A model generated the notes under the pieces. The model was not told the origin of the DNA and searched no databases. It saw nothing but the letters and a program-made list of their open reading frames with translations. From Clostridia bacterium (GTDB lineage: Bacteria; Bacillota_A; Clostridia; Oscillospirales; CAG-272): 5,799 nucleotides of DNA. Shown in pieces: positions 1-5,799 of this stretch; the stretch's first letter is position 1, and the number at the start of each line of letters is the position of its first letter. The position numbers and the translations under genes were made by a program. The stretch covers positions 1 through 5,799 of the forward strand of contig JAFVYX010000093.1 of NCBI GenBank assembly GCA_017500625.1. Direction: 5' to 3'.

Positions 1-3000
1 CTTCCTGCAACTCCTTCTTCATCTGCTCCATCTCCGTCGGGCTCATGGGCAGAACACGCGAAACGCCGCGCTCCTGCATCGTAACGCCGTAAAGGCGCTC
101 CGCGATCTCCATAGTACCGGGACGGTGGGAGATAAGGATAAACTGCGTTTCATCGCACATTTTCTTGATGTACTCGCCAAAGCGGAAGACGTTGACCGCA
201 TCAAGGGCGGCCTCGATCTCGTCAAAGATGCAGAACGGCGTGGGATTGACCTTAAGGATCGCAAAGAAGAGCGCGATCGCCACAAAGGCCTGCTCACCGC
301 CCGAAAGAAGAGCCAGATTCTTGATGATCTTACCGGGAGGCGCCGCCTTAATGTCAATGCCGCAGGCAAGCACGTCCTCAGGATCGGTGAGGATCAGCTC
401 GGCCTGACCGCCGCCGAAGAGTTCCGAGAACACCACGGCAAAATTATCGTTAATGGCGTTGAAGGCGGTGACAAACTGCGTTTTCATCTCGGTCTCCAGG
501 CCCTCGATGATCTCGGTCAGCTTGTCGTAGGATTCACGCAGGTCCACGACCTGAGAGGACATCTCGTCGTAGCGCTCCTTGACCTCCTTGTATTCCTCAA
601 TCGCACCGAGGTTGACGGGCTCGAGAGCGCGCATAGCATTACGGCAGCTCGTTTGTGTGGCCGCCACCTCCGCACGCGTTTCCGCGGTAACGGGAGGATA
701 ATCAAAGGCCACGGCATCGTCAAAGGTGATCTCGTAATCGTCCCAGAGGCGAGAGCCAATGCGTTCCTGCTCCTCCTCCAGGCGGCGCAGGCGGTTTTCC
801 GCCGTAAAGTTGGTATTGGCCAAACGGTCCTTCTGCTCCTGCTTCACACGGATCTGCTCGCGGATCTCGCCAAGGCGAGCGTTAAAGGCGGTGACGCCGT
901 TTTCGGTCTCGCCGCGCTTCTCATTCAGCTCCTTCAGCTCGTGGCCGGCACTCTCGGCGGCGGCCTTGGCAGAATTCTGGCGTCCCTTCATCTCGTTAAT
1001 AGATGCCTCGTGTTCTGCTACCAGGCGACGTTGCTCGCTCTCCTCGGCTCGAAGATCGGCCAGACGGGAGGAGACTCCCTCGCGCAGGCGATCGTTCATC
1101 TCGATCTCCTTGGCGATCTCGGCCTCACGCAGAGCAAGAGCGTTGGCCTCGTCGATCGCGGCCTGGCGCTCGTCGATCAAGCGGTTACGCTCCACGTCCT
1201 GCTCGGCACGGCGTTCACGCATCGCGGCGACCGCTTTGTTGGCCCCCTCAAGCGACCGGCCAAGAGCGGCCAACTCGCTTTCTGCCTGATGATTTTTATT
1301 GACGATCGCGTCGTACTCTACGCGCAGCGTCTCCATTTGATCGGCGTTGGCGGCCAAACGTACCCTTGCACTGTCGAGGGCGGTCGTCTGCGCGCGTGCC
1401 ATGGCCTGCAGAAGCTCCTTCTGCTGCTCGTTATCCGACTTCTCAGCCAAAAGCTCGGCGATCCTTTGATCACTATCGGCCATTTTACCGGTGAGTGCCA
1501 GGATCTTGGCGGCCAGCTCCTTGGCCTCGTTCAGCTTGCTTTCGATGTCCGCACCGCGGGAGAGGATCCCGCTCCCCTTCCCCTCACGAAGGGCGCCGCC
1601 GGTGTAAGAGCCGCCGGCATTGATGATCTGCCCGTCAAGAGTGACGAGCTTCACGCGGTAGCGCAGCTCCTTGGCACAGGCCGAAGCGTTGTCAAGCGTG
1701 TCGAAAATGACGGTACGGGACAGGAGCCATTCCATGATATCGTCGTACTCGGAATCGCGCTCTACAAGACGATCGGCACGGTCGATGTATCCGCGGAATT
1801 TTGCAGTAGCACGGATCTCCTCGGGCTCGCTGCCCGGACGAATGGTGCTGATCGGATAGAAGGTGGCGCGACCGGCGCGCTTTTCCTTCAGAAGGCGGAT
1901 CGCGGCCTTGGTGGCCTCCTCGTCCTCCACAACGATGTGTTGAAGATTACCGCCAAGAGAGGTTTCGATCGCCACCACGTGCTCCGGCTTTACAGTAATA
2001 AGCTGAGAGACAGGACCACGGATCCCCGAAAGACGCCCCTCGGACGCCGAGCGCATTACAAAGCGCACGGATTCCCCATAACCGTCAAAATGCTCCTCCA
2101 TACGGCGAAGCGCTGCCGCGGCCTCCTCAAGGGCGACCTTTTCGGCGCGAAGCTTGCCGCAGTCCTCGGAGAGCATCTCCTTCTCGCGGCGACATTCCTC
2201 TACGTCTCTGTCAAAGCTTTTGAGCGCGGTGTCGATCTCAGCGATGCGGGTGGTGAAGCCGTTCACGTTCCGCTCGCAAAGCGCGACCTCGTCTTCAAGA
2301 CGCTTTCCCGTTTCCTCACATTCGACGATGGCCGCGGTGATCCCCTCACCACGGTTGCCTGCCTCACTCCGCGAGCGCAAGAGGACGTCCATATTGACCT
2401 TAATGTCCAAAGCGGCGTTCTGCTGCTTTTCAAGAGAAGCAAGAGAGGTTTCCAGCTCCTTCTCAATGCGGCCGATCGCCTGCGTCAGCTTCTGAGAGTC
2501 GGCAAGGATACCGAGGCGCTCCTCGGACAGGCGGCGCATCTCCTCGCGAAGCTCCTTGATCTTTGAATCGTATTCCGAGGTGTTGCCGGACAGCGTTCCC
2601 GCGGCCTTGGCGATCTCGTCTATACGCTTACGTCCCGTGGCGAGAAGATCGGTCTTATGACGGATCTCGGTATCAAGAACCGAAATGTCATTTTCCAAAG
2701 CGTGGATACGCCCGCGGCAATCGTTTATCTTGCCGAGAAGCTGCTCGGAAGCGAGGCGGCCGCTCTCCATTTGTGCAAACAAACGCTCGTCCTGCGCATT
2801 CAGCGAGGCCAGCGAGGCCTCAATGGTCTCTAACTCATTCGTGGAAAGCTGATAGGTATCCCTGGCCTTGGCTAGGTCGGCGCGCAGCTTTTCGGTATCG
2901 TACAGCCAGAGAGAGACATCGGCGACCTTCTTTTTCTCATAGAGGTCAAGGTATTTACGCGCCTTTTCCGCGTCCTTAGTCAGAGGAGCGAGGCGCTTTT

Positions 3001-3601
3001 CCAGCTCGTCAAAGATATCAATGACGCGCTCCATATTGGCGTGTGTTTCACGGCGGCGCTTTTCGGCGTCCTCCTTGCGGTGACGGTACTTGGCAATACC
3101 TGCCGCCTCCTCAAAGACGTTGCGGCGATCCTCGCTCTTCTTGGAAAGGAGCTCGGCAACGCGCCCCTGACCAACAATGGAATAGCCCTCACGACCGATA
3201 CCCGTGTTCATAAAGAGCTCGGTGATATCGCGTAGGCGCTTCTGCTGACCGTTGATCAGATATTCGCTGTCGCCCGTGCGGTAATAGCGACGGGTGACCT
3301 TGATCTCATCGTAGGGGGAATCGACACGCTGGCTTTTGTCGGTATTATCAAAGGTGACCGAGACCTCGGCGTAGCCCATCGGGCGCCGCTGGTCGGTGCC
3401 GCCAAAGATGACGTCCTCCATTTTGGTACCACGGATATTGCGGCTGGAAAGCTCGCCCAGCACCCAGCGCATCGCGTCCGAGATGTTGGACTTACCGCTT
3501 CCGTTCGGGCCGACGATGACGGTGGTGCCGCGCTCAAAGGTCAGAACGGTACGGTTGGGGAAGGATTTGAAGCCGTGGAGCTCCAGTGATTTCAGATACA
3601 T
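1..3601 (-). CDS. smc: Chromosome partition protein SMC, 3' end cut by the window edge
   Basis: SMC is a long coiled-coil ATPase that dimerises at a hinge, works with ScpA and ScpB, and compacts and segregates the chromosome. The frame is open for 1,200 codons with no stop before the left edge. The family is usually about 1,170-1,200 residues, so only a few residues should be missing. Seen by translation: N-terminal head with Walker A GPNGSGKS (residues 31-38), an R-loop-like IRGTKMEDVIF (56-66) and Q-loop region IVGQGRV (142-148); first coiled-coil arm about 172-523, rich in E, K, R, L and A; hinge about 524-675, with GPVSQL near its start and GGSYTGG (663-669) near its end; second arm about 676-990; then VNLGAIEEY (from 996), ABC signature LSGGEQ (1099-1104), Walker B PFCIFDE (1122-1128; D1127, E1128), D-loop ALD and ISHRPGTME. 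All catalytic motifs are present in one frame, so the protein looks functional. The ATG at 3601 is chosen because MYLKSLELHGFKSF is the conserved N-terminus and AAGGAGG lies 6 nt upstream. It starts 1 nt after the rnc stop. Identity is very secure. Confidence 0.98.
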   Translation of the reverse strand, partial: MYLKSLELHGFKSFPNRTVLTFERGTTVIVGPNGSGKSNISDAMRWVLGELSSRNIRGTKMEDVIFGGTDQRRPMGYAEVSVTFDNTDKSQRVDSPYDEIKVTRRYYRTGDSEYLINGQQKRLRDITELFMNTGIGREGYSIVGQGRVAELLSKKSEDRRNVFEEAAGIAKYRHRKEDAEKRRRETHANMERVIDIFDELEKRLAPLTKDAEKARKYLDLYEKKKVADVSLWLYDTEKLRADLAKARDTYQLSTNELETIEASLASLNAQDERLFAQMESGRLASEQLLGKINDCRGRIHALENDISVLDTEIRHKTDLLATGRKRIDEIAKAAGTLSGNTSEYDSKIKELREEMRRLSEERLGILADSQKLTQAIGRIEKELETSLASLEKQQNAALDIKVNMDVLLRSRSEAGNRGEGITAAIVECEETGKRLEDEVALCERNVNGFTTRIAEIDTALKSFDRDVEECRREKEMLSEDCGKLRAEKVALEEAAAALRRMEEHFDGYGESVRFVMRSASEGRLSGIRGPVSQLITVKPEHVVAIETSLGGNLQHIVVEDEEATKAAIRLLKEKRAGRATFYPISTIRPGSEPEEIRATAKFRGYIDRADRLVERDSEYDDIMEWLLSRTVIFDTLDNASACAKELRYRVKLVTLDGQIINAGGSYTGGALREGKGSGILSRGADIESKLNEAKELAAKILALTGKMADSDQRIAELLAEKSDNEQQKELLQAMARAQTTALDSARVRLAANADQMETLRVEYDAIVNKNHQAESELAALGRSLEGANKAVAAMRERRAEQDVERNRLIDERQAAIDEANALALREAEIAKEIEMNDRLREGVSSRLADLRAEESEQRRLVAEHEASINEMKGRQNSAKAAAESAGHELKELNEKRGETENGVTAFNARLGEIREQIRVKQEQKDRLANTNFTAENRLRRLEEEQERIGSRLWDDYEITFDDAVAFDYPPVTAETRAEVAATQTSCRNAMRALEPVNLGAIEEYKEVKERYDEMSSQVVDLRESYDKLTEIIEGLETEMKTQFVTAFNAINDNFAVVFSELFGGGQAELILTDPEDVLACGIDIKAAPPGKIIKNLALLSGGEQAFVAIALFFAILKVNPTPFCIFDEIEAALDAVNVFRFGEYIKKMCDETQFILISHRPGTMEIAERLYGVTMQERGVSRVLPMSPTEMEQMKKELQE

Positions 3602-3602
3602 A

Positions 3603-4310
3603 TTACTCCTCCTTCCCTTCTTTAAGAATGCCAAATAGGCGAAGCGCCTCCTTGGCTGCCGCCTGCTCGGCGTCGTGCTTGGAGCTACCCTCACCAACGC
3701 CCACAACGTTGCTGTTGATGCGCGCCTCGATCACGTAGATCGGCGCATGGTCGGGGCCGCGACGGTCCTTGACGATGTATTCGAGCGTCTCCTTGCCGTC
3801 CTGCTCCACCAGCTGCTGGAGCCGCGTTTTGAAATCACCGTGGCGATTTTCAACGCAAGCGTCAAGTTCTTTTTGCAAAAGACGCAAAAGGAGCACCTCT
3901 GCCGTCTCCATACCGCCATCAAGATAAACGGCGGCAATCAGAGATTCCACAGTGTCGGCGAGGATCGAAGGGCGGCGGCGGCCGTTGCCGGCTTCCTCGC
4001 CCTTGCCGAGGCGCAAATAGCTTCCGAGAGAAAGCGAGGAGGCGATCCTTGCCAGCGTTGCCTCGCAGACAAGGTGCTGGCGGTAACGCGTCAGAAGCCC
4101 CTCGGGAACGTCGGAATAGCGCAAGAAGAGATAGCGGCTGACAACGATCTGAAGGACGGCATCGCCGAGAAACTCCAGACGCTCATAAGACGCATCTCCC
4201 CGTTCGTTGGTATATGACGCGTGCGTGAGGGCCGTCAGCAAAAGAGTGGTATCGCGGAAACGATATCCGATCGTTTTCTCCAGCCCCGCAAGCGTTTCTT
4301 CGTTCATCAT
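3603..4310 (-). CDS. rnc: Ribonuclease III
   Basis: This Mg2+-dependent endonuclease cuts double-stranded RNA, including rRNA precursors and structured mRNAs, and acts in the cytoplasm as a homodimer. The product is 235 aa, normal for the bacterial family (about 220-250). The N-terminal RNase III domain spans about residues 5-155 and carries the signature ERLEFLGDAVL (43-53). By comparison with E. coli RNase III (E38, E41, D45, D114, E117), the acidic active-site residues are E43, E46, D50, D119 and E122; all are present. The double-stranded RNA-binding domain spans about 158-227, from DFKTRLQQLVEQ to GEGSSKHDAEQAAAKEAL, with the conserved Lys-His pair at 211-212. The protein begins with two Met codons; the second, at 4307, is an equally plausible start. 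The gene begins 7 nt after plsX and ends 1 nt before smc, the rnc-smc order being common in Bacillota. No frameshift or missing key residue is visible. Confidence 0.97.
   Translation of the reverse strand: MMNEETLAGLEKTIGYRFRDTTLLLTALTHASYTNERGDASYERLEFLGDAVLQIVVSRYLFLRYSDVPEGLLTRYRQHLVCEATLARIASSLSLGSYLRLGKGEEAGNGRRRPSILADTVESLIAAVYLDGGMETAEVLLLRLLQKELDACVENRHGDFKTRLQQLVEQDGKETLEYIVKDRRGPDHAPIYVIEARINSNVVGVGEGSSKHDAEQAAAKEALRLFGILKEGKEE
3608..3614 (-). promoter_or_regulatory. Ribosome binding site of smc, inside the end of rnc
   Basis: The minus strand reads AAGGAGG, a near-perfect match to the anti-Shine-Dalgarno, 6 nt before the smc ATG at 3601. It overlaps the last codons of rnc, so ribosomes finishing rnc pass over it. 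This fixes the smc start and suggests translational coupling (inference). Confidence 0.85.
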
Positions 4311-4315
4311 AAGGT

Positions 4316-4319
4316 CCTC
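4316..4319 (-). promoter_or_regulatory. Weak ribosome binding site of rnc overlapping the plsX stop codon
   Basis: The minus strand reads TGAGGACCTTATGATG across the plsX-rnc junction. GAGG overlaps the plsX TGA stop. It lies 5 nt before the ATG at 4310 and 8 nt before the ATG at 4307, so spacing slightly favours the second ATG. It is weaker than the sites of smc and plsX, which suggests rnc relies more on coupling to plsX translation (inference). Confidence 0.5.
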
Positions 4320-5367
4320 ACTTTGTTTCTGCGGGGGCCTCAGCGGCGCACTCCGCAGCTTCCTTCTTCAGCTTTTCTTCAAAAGCCGCTGCCCACTCGG
4401 CAATATCGTAGTTGATCTCCGTGCTGACAAAGGTCATGGCTTGATGCACGGCATTCTTGATCGCCTTGGCATCGGACGAGCCATGCGCCTTGATAACGGG
4501 CTTGGAAATTCCGAGGAGCGGCGCACCGCCGTGCTCGGAGGAGTCCATTTTTTTCTTGAACTCGGAAAGGCGCCCCTTGACCATAAGCCCCGAAAGCTTG
4601 GTGGTCACCGTGGAACGGAAGAGGTCCTTGAGCGCACCGCCAAAGAACTTTCCCATTCCCTCAATGACCTTAAGCACAAGATTCCCCGTAAAACCGTCGG
4701 TCACCGCCACGTCGCAGGCATCAAACGGGAGGGCCTTCCCCTCCACGTTGCCCACAAAGTTGACGTCCGATTTTGTGAGGCGCTCATAGGTCGCCACCTG
4801 CAGAGGAAGCCCTTTATTGTACTCGGTGCCATTGTTGATCAGGCCGACGCGAGGCGAATCGAGGCCGTAGATCTTCTCCATATAGAGTGACCCCATAAAA
4901 GCGAACTGTTCAAGATCCTCGGGAAGGACCTCAAGGTTGGCGCCACAGTCCATAAGAAGCACGGGCGTCGCAAACGGCAGCACAGTCGCGATCCCCGCTC
5001 GGCGGATCCCGCGGATACGGCGGACGAGCAACGTTGCCCCCGCGATCAGGGCGCCTGTATTTCCGGCGCTGACAAAGGCATCTCCCTCTCCTGCGGCCAG
5101 CTTTTGCAGGCCAATGCTCATCGAGGAGTCCTTTTTATCGCGCACAACGGAAAGCGCTTTATCCTCCATACCGATCACGGACGTCGAGGGGACGATTTCA
5201 AGCCCCTCAAGCGAAATGTTCTCGGTCTCGGCAATATCACGTATGGTCTCCTCGCCCCCAACGATAGCGATCGACAGCGAGGGGTATTCCTGCTTTGCCA
5301 TAACGGCGCCGCGGATCAGCTCAAGGGGGGCATTGTCACCACTCATGACGTCAATGAGAATACGCAT
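4318..5367 (-). CDS. plsX: Phosphate acyltransferase PlsX
   Basis: PlsX converts acyl-ACP and phosphate to acyl-phosphate, the acyl donor that PlsY uses to acylate glycerol-3-phosphate at the start of phospholipid synthesis. It is a peripheral membrane enzyme. The product is 349 aa, slightly longer than the usual 330-345. Family motifs in order: N-terminal MRILIDVMSGDNAP (1-14), SAGNTGA (100-106), MDCGAN (139-144), a LINNGTEYNKG stretch (176-186) where other members have a related LLN-x-G-x-E-x-x-KG, FVGNVEG (204-210), VTDGFTGN (222-229), GGAPLLG (280-286) and AHGSSD (294-299). The last 20 or so residues form an Ala/Glu/Lys-rich tail that probably accounts for the extra length. The ATG at 5367 is preferred over an in-frame ATG at 5400 because family members begin right at this motif, AAAGGA lies 7 nt upstream, and the upstream choice would overlap trmFO. 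It starts 1 nt after trmFO and ends 7 nt before rnc. No acpP lies between plsX and rnc. Confidence 0.97.
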   Translation of the reverse strand: MRILIDVMSGDNAPLELIRGAVMAKQEYPSLSIAIVGGEETIRDIAETENISLEGLEIVPSTSVIGMEDKALSVVRDKKDSSMSIGLQKLAAGEGDAFVSAGNTGALIAGATLLVRRIRGIRRAGIATVLPFATPVLLMDCGANLEVLPEDLEQFAFMGSLYMEKIYGLDSPRVGLINNGTEYNKGLPLQVATYERLTKSDVNFVGNVEGKALPFDACDVAVTDGFTGNLVLKVIEGMGKFFGGALKDLFRSTVTTKLSGLMVKGRLSEFKKKMDSSEHGGAPLLGISKPVIKAHGSSDAKAIKNAVHQAMTFVSTEINYDIAEWAAAFEEKLKKEAAECAAEAPAETK

Positions 5368-5368
5368 A

Positions 5369-5799
5369 TCAGTTTCCTTTCCCCATACGGGAAATACCAT
5401 CGGCGAGTTCCGCGATCTCGGAGAGAGCGCGCTCGGAATACGCCTCGTTTCTTACAGTCTTGCCGCCCTTGACCTTCCTGTCAAGAGGCGGAATAATACC
5501 AAAATTGGCATTCATCGGTTGAAAATTCACGATCTGAGGGTCACTGACGTAGGCCGCCATAGCTCCCAGCATCGTCGTGCGCGGAAAGACGGGAGCTTCG
5601 CAGCCAAGCGCCCTTGCCGCAGCAGAAACTCCCGCGATAAGCCCGGACCCCGTAGATTCCACGTACCCCTCAACGCCGGTCATCTGGCCGGCAAAATAGA
5701 GAGTGGGGCGGGAACGCATAGAATAGTCGGAATTCAAAAGCTCGGGAGAATTGATATATGTGTTCCTATGCATTACGCCATAGCGATAAAATTCGGCGC
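5369..5799 (-). CDS. trmFO: TrmFO, folate/FAD-dependent tRNA m5U54 methyltransferase, C-terminal part
   Basis: TrmFO (formerly Gid) uses methylene-tetrahydrofolate and reduced FAD to methylate uridine 54 in the tRNA T-loop. Only the last 142 residues are in the window, roughly a third of a protein usually near 430-460 residues; the frame stays open to the right edge, so the 5' part lies outside. Visible family motifs, numbered in the fragment: RYGVMHRNTYINSP (5-18), LYFAGQMTGVEGYVES (33-48) followed by GLIAG (52-56), the C-terminal flavin-binding segment, then NFQPMNANFGIIPPL (91-105). The Met at 5773 lies inside the conserved RYGVMHRNT motif and is not a start. The gene ends in TGA, 1 nt before the plsX ATG. 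A related flavoprotein such as MnmG is unlikely because the TGVEGYVES and FQPMNANFG motifs are those of TrmFO. Confidence 0.95.
   Translation of the reverse strand, partial: AEFYRYGVMHRNTYINSPELLNSDYSMRSRPTLYFAGQMTGVEGYVESTGSGLIAGVSAAARALGCEAPVFPRTTMLGAMAAYVSDPQIVNFQPMNANFGIIPPLDRKVKGGKTVRNEAYSERALSEIAELADGISRMGKGN
5375..5382 (-). promoter_or_regulatory. Ribosome binding site of plsX, inside the end of trmFO
   Basis: The minus strand reads GGAAAGGA just before the trmFO stop. Its AAAGGA part ends 7 nt before the ATG at 5367. This supports the shorter 349-residue PlsX over the version starting at 5400, and places plsX initiation within reach of ribosomes ending trmFO. Confidence 0.7.

Noticed and set aside
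125..2566. Plus-strand open frame of 813 codons as a gene
   Set aside because: It lies wholly opposite smc, in register with its codons. Smc has every expected motif in one continuous frame; the plus translation shows no recognisable domain and is low-complexity, Leu/Gly/Asp-rich.
3256..3537. Minus-strand open frame of 93 codons in another frame
   Set aside because: It overlaps the SMC N-terminal head in a different frame and shows no independent motif.
3675..4217. Plus-strand open frame of 180 codons as a gene
   Set aside because: It is in register opposite rnc, whose signature and catalytic residues are all present; no family motif is visible in the plus translation.
4311..4317. A terminator or promoter between plsX and rnc
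   Set aside because: The gap is only 7 nt and holds no hairpin or T-run; the other two gaps are 1 nt each.
4207..4890. Plus-strand open frame of 227 codons as a gene
   Set aside because: It is in register opposite plsX and crosses the plsX-rnc junction; explained by rare TTA, CTA and TCA codons in plsX.
5368..5400. Longer PlsX starting at the ATG at 5400
   Set aside because: It would add 11 residues (MVFPVWGKETD) not seen in the family and overlap trmFO by 32 nt. The ATG at 5367 has a well-placed ribosome binding site and matches the conserved N-terminus.
5104..5472. Plus-strand open frame of 122 codons as a gene
   Set aside because: It lies opposite the start of plsX and the end of trmFO, both well supported by motifs.
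5369..5773. A complete 134-residue protein starting at 5773
   Set aside because: The frame continues upstream to the window edge with AEFYRYGV, which completes the TrmFO motif RYGVMHRNT; the Met is internal.

Overview
The window is an ordinary stretch of bacterial core genome. Four genes lie head to tail on the minus strand with almost no space between them. In transcription order (right to left) they are the 3' third of trmFO (tRNA m5U54 methyltransferase), complete plsX (phosphate acyltransferase), complete rnc (ribonuclease III), and smc (chromosome-partition ATPase), whose last few codons run off the left edge. The gaps between genes are 1, 7 and 1 nt, so nearly every base is coding. There is no room for an internal terminator or a stand-alone intergenic promoter, and any promoter for the unit probably lies beyond the right edge.

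The organism is most likely a member of the Bacillota, class Clostridia, with moderately high G+C. The reasons are the folate/FAD-type TrmFO, the plsX-rnc-smc neighbourhood, strong AAGGAGG-type ribosome binding sites, and an SMC signature helix reading LSGGEQAFVAIALFFAIL. I associate that helix with Oscillospirales-like Clostridia, from memory and not from a search. Codons TTA, CTA and TCA are rare, which leaves long open frames exactly opposite the real genes on the plus strand.

Layout: 5369-5799 trmFO (C-terminal part); 4318-5367 plsX; 3603-4310 rnc; 1-3601 smc. The products act in separate processes: T-loop methylation of tRNA, the first step of phosphatidic acid synthesis, double-stranded RNA processing, and chromosome compaction and segregation. 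They look like a co-expressed housekeeping cluster and not one pathway. The acyl carrier protein gene acpP, commonly found between plsX and rnc in Bacillota, is absent here. The trmFO gene sits where rpmF or other lipid genes often precede plsX.

I found no mobile element, CRISPR array, RNA gene, repeat array or unknown system. The findings are modest: gene-order differences, two near-identical coupled junctions, some motif variants and the antisense open-frame effect.
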